Source: Hyperoplus lanceolatus
Lineage: Eukaryota; Chordata; Actinopteri; Uranoscopiformes; Ammodytidae
Reading direction: 5' to 3'
Assembly: GCA_026929865.2 (NCBI GenBank)
Contig: CM049409.1
Span: 8,587,452 to 8,651,451, forward strand
Length of the DNA: 64,000 bases
Part shown: positions 13,501-27,433 of the stretch, piece after piece
Layout: every line of letters begins with the position of its first letter
Numbering within the stretch: the first letter of the stretch is position 1
Notes under the pieces: generated by a model
Databases searched by the model: none
What the model saw: the letters and a program-made list of their open reading frames with translations, nothing else
What the model was told of the DNA's origin: nothing
Made by a program: the position numbers and the translations under genes

Positions 13501-15000
13501 TATTTTGATATAATTATTAGAACAATGGCTGTATTCATTTATCTCCTGTCATGTCTCCTTAGACCTGTTTCTATTTCAGGTTGCACGTCAAGTGAGAGCG
13601 GCTATATCTGGCTGGCAATTAAGCTGGTCCTGCCTCCCCTTGATGCTTGATTAGTCCGATTGATGGAGGAGGCCATATGTGGCGGTGTCAAAACTTGGCA
13701 GCCAAGCTCCATCCTCTCAAATGAGAGGCAGGCAATAAAGAGGCAGGCTGCCCAGAGTGGGTACACGTATGTGAGGCCGCCGATTTGCCCCCCCCCCCCC
13801 CCCCCCCCGATATGCAGAATTTTCTCTGGGGGTCTTTGGGAGGGCACTGACCACTCCAGCCAAGTTCTCGTCGGGGGCAGAGGTGGCTACCGGCTAGGGG
13901 TGTCACTGTACCGAACCCTTTGGGGGCACAGGCTCCAGGCAAGGCGTGGGGTGTGTATGGGGGGTGGTGGAGTAGTAGATGGGGGGTGAGGAGCTGAAAG
14001 ATATGGCCCCCTTCCCAATTTCGCTCGGAGACAACAAAAAGGGAATGCTTGAGAAGGGGAAGCAGCGGGAGGAGAGCACAAAGACAAAGGCGCGGGCAAG
14101 GTCAGTCTAGCTAATGGGCCTGAGCCGTAGGCTGCCTGGGGCTAGGCACACTTCTGTTCTCTCTCACACACTGGGCCTTCAAAGACCCTTCAGTCCACCC
14201 TTCTCCTTCTCTCCTCTCTTCCTCCATCTCTTCCACTCGTCTTTTGCTCTCTTCTCCACTTCCACCGGTGACACTTTCTCCCTTCAAAAGGCTCTGCACA
14301 GGTCCCCTTTAAAAAAACACAACACTTTCTACCAAACATCTACCAAATACTCAATTTCTTCCACTGGATCAACAATTGTGAAAATGAATGAGGTTTCGCC
14401 GAAAAAAAAAGATTCCAAACAGCATTACCATAATGACAGAGAAAAGTGTTTCTTTCGTAAACTGAGAGGATGCATAATCCTTCAGGTTTTTTCTGCTGTC
14501 ACTGGCCCGTCGTTAGGTTCCAAGGTGGGTCCTCCCTGGATGTGCTAAGAGGAACTGGTGGAAATGCGGGAGGAGGTGGGAGTGTTGTTGTCAGGTTGGC
14601 TGGCTGGCGTTGCTTGGCTCCACTCGAGGGCTCCTTTAATGTGCAGCGGAGTAGAATAAGTGAGTGGCTGTGGGCACCAGCTGAGCTCACTCCCGTCTTC
14701 GCCTGGTAGCTGAGGGGTGAGCTGCTGCCACCTGACACTGGGCACACGGCTCAGGGCTCCTCTTGGCAACGTGGCACAGCACACATGTCCCCTCATTTGG
14801 ATGGAGATTCAGACACAACACACAAAAGCTTTACCCCCCCCGTCCTCCTCCTCCTCCTCCCTTCACTCACTCACTCACTCACTCAGTCTCTCTCTCTCTT
14901 TTTCTCCCCTTCCTTTCGTTTTTCATAATACTCTGGGTATCTTCTTGATCATGCCCCATGTTTTTTTCTTTTCTTTTCTTCCTCCCTTCTTCCTCATCTT
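10501..15000 (+). other. Presumed ebf3 intron, part 3: mixed unique DNA and C/G tracts
   Basis: No exon recognised. It has a GC-rich patch near 11060-11110, scattered A-rich runs, a 21-nt C run (13788-13808), a G-rich run (13922-13990) and C/T-rich sequence to about 14960. Open frames here (for example 13660-13989 and 14114-14548) have biased composition and no recognisable domain. Confidence 0.55.
13788..13808. repeat. Poly-C run (21 nt)
   Basis: Twenty-one consecutive C residues on the + strand. Together with G runs at about 13948-13951, 13959-13964 and 13981-13986, it makes the neighbourhood prone to G-quadruplex structures on either strand. Confidence 0.95.
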
Positions 15001-15035
15001 CTCGGAGACGAGTTTGAAATTGCCTGCGTCAGGAC

Positions 15036-15160
15036 TTTGCTAATTAAAGTCATACTTTCAAAAATGCCATAATAACTGTTAATTAGCTTGATGCTATTTT
15101 CAGCATAATTTGCTAATTAGTGGAAAACCTGTACAGCGTTTCTCTCTAATTACAGTATGG
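15036..15160. promoter_or_regulatory. Candidate homeodomain enhancer: four TAATTA sites
   Basis: Palindromic TAATTA occurs at 15041-15046, 15080-15085, 15114-15119 and 15147-15152, giving four copies in 112 bp with spacings of 39, 34 and 33 bp. TAATTA is the core site of paired-like and LIM homeodomain proteins. The surrounding sequence is not a simple repeat. Enhancer function is inferred. Confidence 0.45.
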
Positions 15161-15894
15161 CTCCGCACGGCGCATCTGTGCCTTGACTCCAAATGATACC
15201 ATTACAAAGTCCCATATTACGCATTCTCTCAAAACAGTTAATTGCCTCCACAGATAGTGAGATACTTCAGTCAGCTGATTTTTATGGTAATAAATGGACA
15301 GGCACAGACACAAACCTCGCCCGTTCATATTTATGAAATAGCAAGAAGGAAAACAACCTCCTTATGAGATGCATGGCGTTAGCTTGGAATATAATCTGGC
15401 TTGCTTTGTGATGATTTTGTGTGCTCATGCGTTGAGTTGAGTTGAGACTTTTAATGAACTTTGATGTATTCTATGTTATAACCTTGTGAGCAAGTATGCC
15501 ATAAGACTGTAATTAAGGCCAAATATGTCGGCAACAACGACACCAGCATTATGAAAAAGGTTAAAAAGCAAAGCTCGGATGGGTTGAACTTTCCGAGGCG
15601 GTTTGCCATGTAAATACAAGAAGCAACATAATGTGTCCGTGCCACAGCTTATTACCGAGAATGTATCTACCTTGTCGCCCCCACCAGTTATTTTCATGTA
15701 GCCTAGCAATGGGAGAGAATTATGGACATGACCACAGGTTGACCCTAATACATGTGTATACTCGACACAAATTATGACTCATTAAGTGTGGCGAGGAGCG
15801 TGATTGGCATGACCCCTGACCTCGGGACGTCAGCTGTGCCCATCCTCCGCTGCTTTGCCCCTGCTTTTGACAGCCACCAGTCTGACAGGGCTAG

Positions 15895-16060
15895 CATCGG
15901 CGCCGGCTAATTAATGCACCACTTCAGAGACCCTTTCATTTATGGCTTCTGAAAGGCATTATTAAATTAATTAAACCACCAAGAGTTAGTCATTATGAAA
16001 TCAGGAGGTTTACATGGATGACAGCGTTTATGAATTAAACATCCCCAAAGTTCCTCGCAG
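15895..16060. promoter_or_regulatory. Candidate conserved element with TAATTA motifs
   Basis: TAATTA at 15908-15913 is followed by an ATTAAATTAATTAAACC string near 15961. The flanks are complex AT-rich sequence with no repeat character. This is a pattern-based call only. Confidence 0.3.
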
Positions 16061-16799
16061 GAGATACCCCGAGCTGCGTGCGGGTACCTAGCACGACAGA
16101 TGTTTGCAGCCCCCCTTCTACTCCCCCTTCCTCGAGCTAACCTGTATTGCAAGCGATTTAGGTCTCATTTGGGGGTTTGAAAACTGAAAGCAGGAGAGAA
16201 AGAGGTTCAGGATAGCTAATGAGCAGAGAAAGAGAGGGGAAAAGGAGGTCACTCGCTCTGTTCATCTGTAGACAGTACAGATGGTTGTGTTTTATACAAT
16301 GCAACAATGGCGTGCATCAATTTGTTGATCGCTAATAGATAGCTACTCTCAGAAGATTTGCAGACCGAGATCAGTTGTGGGTTTTAGCTGAGGATTCATA
16401 CATTTATAGCCTCAAAACATTTAGAAACACTGTGTGCTGTTTTTAACTCATCATGTGATGTGAAAAACTACAAATGGTTCACGAGATAAATCCCATAAAC
16501 TTGGGCTTAGCTGGAGAGCAGAGGGCAAAGATGAGTAGCTCACTCAGGAGCCTTGACGATAGACTCCTTTTCATCTGTGGACTGAGATTCACAGATTATC
16601 TCAAGAGGCTCTCTATCTCTGTCCTCGTCTCTACTTCTCTTTTTCTGTTCCTCCGCCCTCCCCTCCTCTCTCGCCCCTCGATTCAGGAAGTTTGCCAGCT
16701 CCTGTCTTTGTTTACAATGCCAAGGGAAAATGTCAGAGCCGTTGAGAAAAATATCCTTAGAATCTTTTTTTTTTTTTTCATCTTCTTAATCTAACAGTT

Positions 16800-17010
16800 T
16801 ACTGAACTTGATAAGTGTCCTATCAACATGCTAATCAAATTACTTCGGAACCAAAATTGACAGTTTTCATTAATTATACAAGATTATTCTAATTGCAATT
16901 CAAATTTATTCATTCCGAACAGAAGGTATTCAGTAATATTTTACAAAATTTGCATATTAAATGGAGGGAGTTGTGCATTATGCATGGTAATGTATGCAGA
17001 GTTTCTTATT
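16800..17010. promoter_or_regulatory. Candidate enhancer with POU octamer
   Basis: An AT-rich non-repetitive block with CTAATCAAAT, ATTAATTA and CTAATTGC motifs and a perfect octamer ATTTGCAT at 16948-16955. ATTATGCAT follows about 30 bp later. This is the typical grammar of neural POU/SOX/homeodomain enhancers. Function is inferred. Confidence 0.4.
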
Positions 17011-18699
17011 TTTAACTTCACGGCCATATGTGGTGTCGTTGTAGGAGCAGGTGAAAAGTCTAAGTGTGTTTAATTTGCTTGACAAACATTCGGCTGGAGC
17101 TTGTCAAGGGGAGTATTGTGAATGCCAATCTTTATTCCCTCTTTATTGATTACCCCAAACTCTAAACATCTGGAGGTAAATGGCACTGAGAGAGATGAAC
17201 TGAATCATGGGATTAGTACCTTCAATGACTGAATCACTATCAATTACTTCAATAGCATAATTCAAGTGCACCGCATAAAAGCTACAGTACCTTGGTTTGA
17301 GCCAGGATTAATATTGCAATTTAACGTAACAATGGAGGCATGGGAATGATATGGATGGCGTCCAAGTTTTTCACATTGATGTCATGAAGCTAATGCCGTT
17401 ATCTAAATACGAATGTATTTAATTCCTAATTTAGGCTTTGTTTGTAAAATGAAGGGCTGAACGCATTAGGCACATGTTTTAAAAGGTAATGGATTCTGTG
17501 AGTAAAACAACCTTATTTATTCACTCAGACGCAAAACCCCCAATTTGCTCTTTGTTTTTATTTCCTAGAGCGGGCAGTGAAGTGCAAACAGCTTACTGGG
17601 AAGCTGTTTACTACTGTATATGACAAAGGGTGTGCGGGCGTGCATGTGTGCGTTGCTTGTGCGTATGTTCGTGTGTGTGTGTTTACGGGGAAAGGGGCTG
17701 CTCTTCCAGCTCCACAGGCAAGGTCTTGTGTTGTAATGTAAGCGTAATAATTATCAAACAGCATCAGGGGCTCTGGGTATGGGCTTGAACAGGGGGAGAG
17801 CATGTTTGATATGTAGAATCAGCCCATAGTGCATCCATAGAGGGTGACTAAATCGCACGGTTCATGGATCACATTAGTATTGCTCTGCATCCACACTCGC
17901 ACTATAGGTGATTTCCATTTAGACACACATTTCCACATGAAGATAAATATGACTTGAATCGTAATTTCCCTGAAGTAAATATAATACAAATACAACATAA
18001 TACAGTGTCAGGCCGGGCAGGCTAATAGATTACTAGCGTGTTTTCCATTTGTATGGTAAGTGGTGAACCAAGGTGGTGGTCTGGCGAGTAACAAATTGAA
18101 TGTTTAATCCATCTCAGTGCAGATTGAGGGTATCAGAAAGATCGGTAGTCGTAGCAGTTCTCTTGTGACTGCTAGTATATTAGGTATTTTTAGTCTTCAG
18201 GGGTTTGAGGAATGTTGTTGGATTAACAAGAGGTGCAAAGTGGTAGATAAATGCAATTTCTTATCTTTCCCCGAAGTTGTCTGTTATTTTTCAAATAGGT
18301 GTTTGGATTTGACAGATAGTATTTCCAGCCACTCAGTGGTGTAATCTCTTTATGTCGGATTGCAGTAACAAGAACTCTTTCAGTGGGATAGTAACACAGC
18401 ATTTAATGGCTTTTAATTATATAAACCTACATTGCATTTAATCATATAGGCTATAACCTTATTATCAGCTTGACTTTCTCTCACCAGTTAGATTTATTCT
18501 GTTGGTGGCTTCTCTCTTACATACAGTATATATAAAGAGCGAGAGAGAGTGAGAGAGATCATTGGAGAAACCATGACAAATATGCAAAAGATATGCCTCC
18601 TTAATGTTACCAAACATTCTCTAAGCACATATTTAATTCTTTAACAAATGTTTGCCTTGGCATTTTGGAGAAGCAAGATTAGCGTCGGCCGCACAACAA

Positions 18700-18870
18700 C
18701 TCGTATAAAGTGTGACAAATTGATATTTTTATATAGCTTAATCTGTTTACTATGATGTTTATGCGCGGAATTATTACAAACTAATTAAAGAAATCACTTT
18801 GATATAATTAGTCAGATTTCAGGAAGCTCATTAGTAGTAATTTGCATGAAAAATAAGCCCTGTAGTGGTG
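18700..18870. promoter_or_regulatory. Candidate enhancer with POU octamer and TAATTA-type sites
   Basis: An AT-rich complex block with CTAATTAAAG near 18781, ATAATTAG near 18805 and a perfect octamer ATTTGCAT at 18840-18847. It has the same motif set as the block at 16800-17010. Function is inferred. Confidence 0.4.
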
Positions 18871-20539
18871 CTTAGACCCAGCTATTCGATCTGCGTCTTA
18901 TCTGGTTACACATCAACCCCCCTTTGTTTGTTGTCTGAGGGGCTGTCTGAAGTGGCCCCACAATATTTTCTGTCATTGCCCTGAGAAGCCGGTGGGGTAC
19001 CTTTCAACAGATTTCCTCCCCTAAAGCAAGTCAACCTGTATGTGGAAGCAGACTCACGCCTCTGTGTACATAACGCAGGAGGAGTGAGCGGCAAAACGCT
19101 GTCTATTTATCTGTCAGGTCCCTGACAAAGAACTGAGCTGACAAGTCAGGGTTTCCCTCAGCAGAGCAGGGGGGCTTTGTTCACCGTACTTACATGCCCA
19201 GTCTATGCCCAGAGACTCATGTTATTTGCAAATCACACTCTTTGAAAACTCACAAACGGGGCGAGACATGCCACGCTACGGGTTTTGTCAGCTGCCTTCA
19301 CAACAGCTAGCTATATCGCTAACAGTGTGCGGTGGTGGTAAAGGAAGCAGCTTTCTCTTAGCATTTGCCTCGCTGTCACTTTTTCCAACACATGCGATCT
19401 GTGTCTTCATGCTTGGGGTCTCTCCTCCCTCAGAGGGGTTGCCATCTTCCCTTTGGACTGACAATAAAAAACGCCCACACTCTCGCTGAAAAAAAAGAGA
19501 GGATGAAAAAGAAGAAGAAAAAAAAGACAAGCCTGGAATAACATCATTCTCTGCTGAAGCAATTCTTCCAGAAATGTTTATACATGTATTGTATTCACCT
19601 AATAAGATATAAGTAATGATTTCAAATTTAAAGGTTATTTTAAATCCTTTTTTTTCTCTCTCTCTCAGGCTACCCCTGCCTTTGAAAGGGGGTGAGGGGG
19701 TTGGGTTCAAAATGCTGGTACAAAAACAGCAACTGTTTATTCTCTATACCCTTTTCCCACCATGGACGAAATCCTTCCCTAAACATCCGCACAGAGAAGC
19801 ACTTGTGTGGCGCTGATGTCACAGACCTACCTGGCCTCCCTCTCACAAAAGCTAAGGTATCATTAGCTAGGCCCACACAATGGCCATTCAACCAAGCCAC
19901 TGCGCTCCTCAGGCCCGGGGAACAATGTTATTTTTTGTCTCAGAATTATAAAGACAGAGTTTTTGCAGGAAACCTGACAGACAAAACCCTTTAGAGGTAA
20001 ATGCTCCAGGCGGCTTTTAGGTTTAATCTTTTCCCATTAGCATTTTGCCCCCCCCCCCATCCCTCCCTCCTTTTGCTCACACACAAAGACCATATTTACA
20101 GGGTCAAAAGTAAAGGCTCAGAGTCTCTGGAGACTGCTTTTTTTGTGTAGATCTTCACTATATATGTACAACACTTTTTGCTTTTATATGCATTTTTATT
20201 ATCTTGATGTGTTTCATATGGCCTACTGAACAGTTTACTAACATCTTAAATAAGTATATTTGTTTTTCTGCTAAATTGTCTCACGTCAGAATAACAAAAC
20301 AGAACAACAAATCTAACAGGCTCCTTCACCCTTTTCCAAACGCTGTGAGCAATAACCCATGTGAGCGTATTATAAATGATTAACCCACAATGCTGGGCTT
20401 TATATAGAATAATAGTTATATTGTCAACAATACAACATCTATGCTAAGGGTTCATATGTGCTACCTTTGTGTGTCTGTGTGTTTGTGTTGGGGTATATGT
20501 GTGCTTATGTGTGTGTGCGCGTGCTCACATTCACTTATG

Positions 20540-20543
<4 letters not shown>

Positions 20544-20595
<52 letters not shown>
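20544..20595. repeat. (GT)n microsatellite
   Basis: About 26 uninterrupted GT units, preceded by decayed GT/TGTG sequence from about 20467. Confidence 0.97.
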
Positions 20596-20596
<1 letters not shown>

Positions 20597-21218
20597 CTCC
20601 ATGTGTGTGATTCATTCCAGGGCAGTTTTAGTCCTTATAAAATATTCATTTTGGTTGTGCAGGGCCCTGTAATTGCCATCTCTCACCCTGAATTATTTAT
20701 ACCTCGCACAGACTGACAAAGCTTTGCCATACGGCCCCAGATGAATCAGAAAGCAGCCATCTCTGCTGCCAACAGCACTGGGCTTTCACACAAATATGGC
20801 AGCCACGTCTCTCTGCCTGGCCTCTCTTAATTTGACATTTTCTTTTCCCCCCTGCCTTTGTCCTAGGTGCACAGAAAGGTTACCTGTTAGCTTTAAGCAC
20901 CGACCCGCTCTCTGTCTCTTCTGTCTCTATCCCCCCTGCCTACATGACAGTCCACAGTGGATGTGTGTGTTTTTTTTTCTCTTCTTCTTCTTCCTCCTCT
21001 TCTTCTGACAACGCGTTAATGCAGCGGCGATGTCAGAGTGGCTGCCTCATGTTTTATGATGACTGACCAGTCCTGACAGCCACTTTGGATGTATGTATTA
21101 TACATTAGTAATAATACGATGTAGAAATACACTCGCATGTGTTTGAGCATGCATGGACACACAGAAAAACCACTGACTCAACCACCCATACGTAACACAC
21201 ACAACCACACAACCCCGG

Positions 21219-21243
21219 ACACACACACACACACACACACACA
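21219..21243. repeat. (AC)n microsatellite, short
   Basis: About 12 AC units within a longer CA-rich stretch (21150-21260). Confidence 0.95.
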
Positions 21244-22343
21244 GAGCTACACACACATGCAAATAAGCCCTCGCCGGCCCGTTGGATCCAGCATGGCTGT
21301 CTGTAAACGGTCAAAACCCCCCGCTGGCCTTGCCTGTACAGCTGCGTTCCTCTGCGTCTGGCCTGGGTCTGATCACTCCAAGGTGCCACATGGAGAGAGA
21401 ACCGCTGTGCTGTATGGCTCTCATTGTGGAAGCGGCTCTGGGGCCTTCCAGGATTCACGTCCAGCACCCTAAATACTACTATTCACCCAGGCCAGTTACT
21501 CCCCAACATATGCTTATCTTCCATCTCACTAGTGCAGGGAGGTGCTGACTGGTATTTCCTCAAGGCCCCCAAGCTCCAGTGCGTATATACCTACTCTGCC
21601 GTCCAGCTGGGTCCAGCAGAGTAAATATTCCAGAGAAGTGCATTGTTGACATACGTGATTATTTTTTGTAATGTCAGCAACCTTCCCGGCCGACCTCGTT
21701 GAGGCTGTCATAGTCATTATCAGTAATCATCATTGTATGTTTTCTATGGTGCCGGTGATGACTTGATAATATTCATGTATTCCAATTTGGATGTATATAA
21801 GGTTGGACGCTGTAGCAGCAACCAGTGTTTTTTTTTTTCTCCTATGCAATAGAGCCACGCAGGAGAAAACAGCGCAGAATTATTTATGCTTTGCGTCTCA
21901 TCATATTGCGTTCAAAGTCCTGGTGGAGAAAAGGCAGTATTCAGAGTAAAACAAAGAACAGCGTGCAACAGTACACAGCCCTCAACAGCATCTTGATGTG
22001 AGGGGATGGGAGAGGCAGAGAGAGAAAGCTCGGGGCTAAACATGCAGTGTGTGTGCGGGGCTGGAGCTAAAAGCTGCATAAAGCACACAGCCTTAGTCCA
22101 CCGTTAGCAAGTGATGGATAGTTAGCAGGAGCCCCGAGTCTTCGTCTAATCTGTAACAGTAAACCTGTGCCAAAGCCTGAAGGGAATCAGTGTGGGGCTT
22201 CGCTAGGAGTGGGTTTGACGTGAAACCATTTGTGAAGACGAGCCATTCTCTTAAGTAAGAAACTAACAGTGTCCGGAGAGAGAGAGAGAGAAAGCTAGCA
22301 AGCAAGCAAGCGAGTGAGACAGGAGGTGAGGAGAATGAGTGCT

Positions 22344-22346
<3 letters not shown>

Positions 22347-22374
<28 letters not shown>
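22347..22374. repeat. (GA)n microsatellite
   Basis: About 14 GA units inside a purine-rich stretch (22270-22395). Confidence 0.93.
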
Positions 22375-22377
<3 letters not shown>

Positions 22378-25103
22378 AGAGAGAGAAGGAGGAAGGTATA
22401 CCATAATGAGTCCTGTAGCCATGGACTAAATGAAGAGGGATTGACAGAGTGAGGGATCCTCAAGTGAAATAATGTCAATGCCACTCTGCCCATTAGAGAA
22501 CATGGGGGGATGGTGGAGGAGGAGGGTAAAGAGGGATGAATGGAGGGACACAGCTACATCTTAGGGTGCAGAGGAAGAACATGAATTATGTGTGACACTC
22601 CCGCAACACACACTCACACTCACACACCGCAAACAAAAAATATGAAATATGAAACAACAAAATGAACTGACAATAGCAGCTGGAATAAAGAAAGAAATAC
22701 AAACATAAAAGAAAAGAAAAGAAAAAGAAAAGGAAGGCCTTGGAAATACCCAATAAATTCTCAGAGACATGTAGTTGGGGAGATTTGATGTCGAACAATA
22801 ATAATCACAGTGACATCTGCCGTGCTGCTCTCGGAGGAGATGGGGCCGAGCACGGAGAGTGGAAGGGGTTAATCTCCCAAACCCAATAAGGTTGTATAGT
22901 GAGGCACTTGTTCCCTGATAAAGAAGTGATAGGATCTGTGGGTCTGGTCCCTGGGCGCTTGTACAGGGGTAGAGCAAATATTGTTAATGTGCTGTGGTTT
23001 ACTTCGGCTAAGGCGAGAAAAACAGCTCCGCTTGACGAGGGAAGACAGCGGTCGAGACCAGAATGTGACAGAAATGGCCATGCGGCTCCACTACTCGGCC
23101 TCCCAGGGACTTTAACTGCCGTATATATTTTCATGACCACTCGGTTGCATAAATAAGCGTTTGGGAAAAGATTAAGATCTATAAGTGTCTCTATTTCTCG
23201 TTTTACCTTCTTACCGCCTTGTCACAACAGGGATCTGAATGCAGTTCAGTGGAGTGCCTAATAACTGGAGCAGTAGGTATGGGGAAGGCAGCAGGCTTGA
23301 CATTAAGACCCTGGCGTTTTGGAAATCCGATACGCTATTGACCCGTGTACTACTATCTCAGCGTAGAGATCTGGTGTCAGCAGATTGTAGTCTGGTGTTG
23401 GGAGCCTGTTTGGTACAGGGCTCCTGTAACAGGGGCCCATTGACTCTGGGAGGCAGCTGGGGCCTGATGGGCTAGAGCTCTGGGTGGTGATCGATACTCA
23501 CCGCCCTGCAACGGATGACCTCACTGTCATGGCTGCCGGCTGTGGACACTGCATGCTAGTCATTAGTGCCGGGGCACCAATCAGGAGCTAAGAGTTGTCA
23601 ATACCTGACTCTTACAGATACTGTGGCCATCTGTCATTGTATTGTGTAACGGGCTAAACAAATATGGGGGAAGCTCTTTTGTACAATAAGAACACGATGT
23701 AGTATTGAAAATGGGAAAACACAAAAACATACTCTCATGTACAGTGATAAATAGTGGAAATAATTTCAAACGGCTCAGATTTAACATTACATTTTCCACA
23801 AGTCGTTAAAAATAAAACAATACCGAAAATAAATGGCTGAAAAAAATAATTGAAAGTGACAGGCCAGCTAACCTCCGTGGTCTTCTTAATAATACAACAT
23901 TATCCTTATTTGCCCTCTTCACTTAAATCAAAGGGATGGACATTTACGCATGAGTGACATCAACCCTGCAATTAAGTTGGCCATTTAAATGAGAGAAGGC
24001 CTTCCTCACCTCGCGTGTTTGTTTTTCCCCCCGCTCTCTTCTCTCTCTCTTTTTTTCTCTCTTCCTATTCCTCTCTCCGTTTGATGATTGGAGAGGGTGA
24101 GCTAGAATTAGGGCAATGGGTCTTCCTTTGAGTGTCAGCCTAAAATGATCAGAGTAAAGATAAGAGGGTCTAGCAGCCCTCAAATCAGTCAAAGTGCCAA
24201 AGTCGGCCTTTTTCTCCTCAATTACCGGGTCTGTGAAGCCAGGGAGTGGAAGGCGCCGAGCCTGCTGCATTACTAAAGAGACAATCTATTTCCCCTTTGA
24301 CCAGAGGGAGAGAAATCATTATGGCATGATTAGTAGCTTCGGCAGTGGGCGAGCATGGGAGGTATACCATACAGGAGAATCCTATTAATTGCCGTATAGA
24401 CCGAGGCATGAGCAGGATTGTTTTAACGTTGATTTGTGGACCTTGTATGACTAGCTGTCGGAAGATAAAAGCCAATGTCAGGTCTTAGTTATACTGGCAG
24501 ACTTCGGGCACGCAGGCAGACTGAGAGAGGGTTGATGTCAAAATGAGCTTCCACGGCTAGGCCTGGAAGTCTTTTCTCTATATATGCCTGTCGATGTCTT
24601 CCTCTTTGTCTTTCTTCACACTTCATAGTTTTCCTTTACGCCTCCCACCATCCCTCCCTCTACTAAACCCTCCCCCCCACTTCCCCTCGGATGGACTGCA
24701 CACCCCCCCCCCTTCCCACACTCTCTCCCCTCCAACTGATAGCTGCCTCGGCCGATTATTTCATCCAGTGCGGTCCACTGAGAGCCTCCTCTCACGGCTT
24801 TGGAAGAGCTTTAATTAGCCATGTTAATATCCCCTTCATTGGCCTTAATATCACTCAACACCTTCCTCCATCTCGGCGGCCACCAGGGTCCCCCTGTCCT
24901 GTCAGAACAGCTGATTATTGAGAAGGATAGCTTTAATCAAACCTAATTGCAGTTCATTCTTTCTCACTATCCCCCTTTGCCCTCCATTGCCAACATCTAA
25001 TGGCAGCGACGACTTGATATCCCATTAAAAAACAATTAAACAACCTCCTTTTGTCTCCATGCGTGCCAAAACACCAGCACAAACTTCTGTAGATATTTAA
25101 GAA

Positions 25104-25108
<5 letters not shown>

Positions 25109-25154
<46 letters not shown>
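25109..25154. repeat. (AG)n microsatellite
   Basis: About 23 uninterrupted AG units. On the minus strand it encodes a spurious Ser-Leu repeat. Confidence 0.97.
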
Positions 25155-25158
<4 letters not shown>

Positions 25159-27229
25159 CTCGTCTTAATTGCTCTCCTTTTCACCAAGGACCAATTTGCG
25201 CTGTGCTCATGGAGAATCTTAACCAACTCAAATGTAATGGATGCTGTTGCACCGCCACTGCTGCGGACTATGAAAATTAAGCTTATCTTTTTAGCGGAGA
25301 AATTGTGCTTAATTGCCTTCATAACAGTAAACATAAAGAAGCGACTTTATGATAGCGTGGGCACTCAATTTCTTGCCTTTATTGTTTCTCAACTTTTGCT
25401 TTCGCTGTAGTGCGAACAGTGTGTACAAGCATTAAAGTATCCAAGAAAACAGACAAGACCAACTTAGAAAAATAATTTTTCTTTTATGAAGTTGACATAT
25501 TGCCTAGGAAACGTATCCTACCTCTTGTTCCATCATAAATTGTCTACCAACAGGGCGATGCATGTGCATGCTCAGGCTCATGTACACATATGTGCGGCGA
25601 AGTGCGCACACGCACTCGCAAACACGCCCACTGGCCTTACCCAATCTGTATGAGAGGCGACAGACAAATAAAAGTCGTATTTCAGGTCTGCTTTCCGCAG
25701 ATGTCTGCTGCTCTACATTATGACTCTTTGGGGAAATAAACACAGGGTCAGGGAATTAGAGTACATAATGGTCATTTTGATGATCAGCCAACAGATGCAA
25801 CCCGAAAACACTGTGAACACAATCAAGCGAAATGCACTAATGACAAGTCGGGTTTTTTATGGCCTCACCCTGCACCGACAGGCAATCAGCATTCTGGCAT
25901 GGGTTAAAACGTCTTTTATTGATGTCCAAGCCAAAGCTCCTTGGATGTGGAGTGAAAATATTTTCTCACCTCTCCTCTCCCTCCTGGGCCCTCAGCGAAA
26001 GCACACGTTATATAGGAGTCTATCGAAGAACGCTTCTAAATGACCAGTGCATGTGCTAATGTGACCAGGGTTAGAAGGGTCATTCCAGACTCTGATTTAT
26101 GGGCTGGCTCGGCTCCCACTGGGCGAACGAGAAGTCTTAAGTGTTGTGAAAGCGTCCTCGCAGGCCACACAAGCCACTGTATTTAGCTGAATGAAGTGGC
26201 CATGCAATCTATGGTGCAATCTATGGTAATCCAATGAGCCACCGTGATTCTGTGAGCCAAGGTGGTGTTACAATAGAAAACCACAGTATTGCATACAGTA
26301 ATGTTTGTGCAATGTGATGAAAAAACAAATATCTCAGCACAGTGTTGATAATGAATTGGAGAAAGTAAAGGTGCAATCAGTCATGAATTGACGGGAGAAT
26401 TTGCAAAAAAATAACAAAATAAGTCAATGTCATTGTTTATTCTGCATGGTTGTGTAAGATTATACACAATAGGCTACATCTGAAACAGTTTTTCTTTTCG
26501 GCCCGGTTGTTAATCTCCCCCCTATTTTAACTGTTTTATGCCTGTTTGGCCACATCTGATATCCAGCACCGGCTTTATCAATACATTTTGCGAGACCTGA
26601 GAGTAAAGCAGGGGAAGAAGGGAGGCAGCTTATACGAACTAACCAAGCCCAGATCTCACTCAGACGTGACATTTGTTCAGAGACGATTAGCCAGGTTGTA
26701 ATTTGTGGCATAATTGCCTCACCCACCCACAAGTGCATGGGTGTGTGTATGCGTTACGCTTGTGTGTCTGCGTGTGCGCGGCATACGGTGGTCCCAGGAG
26801 TGTCCGCCTAATTGCCTGACAGGACTATAAGTTTTGTGGCGCGCTCTCACCTTGTTAGGTCCTTTATCCCTGATGCTCTTCAAACAAGACCTGGTCACAG
26901 GTGGGCCTCATTTGCTTCCCTATTGAACAGGAGAACTTTAATTGCACAGGGGGTGTCCTGGGATTAAAGAGGTGGGTGGAATATCAAGTGACTTCCTGTA
27001 TGTTAGTGGCAGATGGGTGTTGGGAAAGACCCATGAACTCAGGTGAGGCAATGAGATGACAAAGAGGCTGACGCTCATGATTTTGAGGGGAATTGATAAA
27101 TACTGTGACTTACTTTAGTAGTAGTGCAGTGTCACGTTTGATTCTGACTGACTGGGTGTGAATGGATCTGAGAGTGTGTTAATTCTCCTGTAAATATTTC
27201 ACAACTTTGTTGTTTAGTTGTTAAGCTGA

Positions 27230-27433
<204 letters not shown>

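Larger units (their letters stand above)
15001..19000 (+). other. Presumed ebf3 intron, part 4: AT-rich candidate enhancer cluster
   Basis: No exon recognised and almost no long simple repeats. The sequence is AT-rich and complex, with many TAATTA, ATTTGCAT and TTTAATT motifs. This is the stretch of the window that most resembles a block of conserved non-coding elements. Specific sub-blocks are listed separately. Confidence 0.5.
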
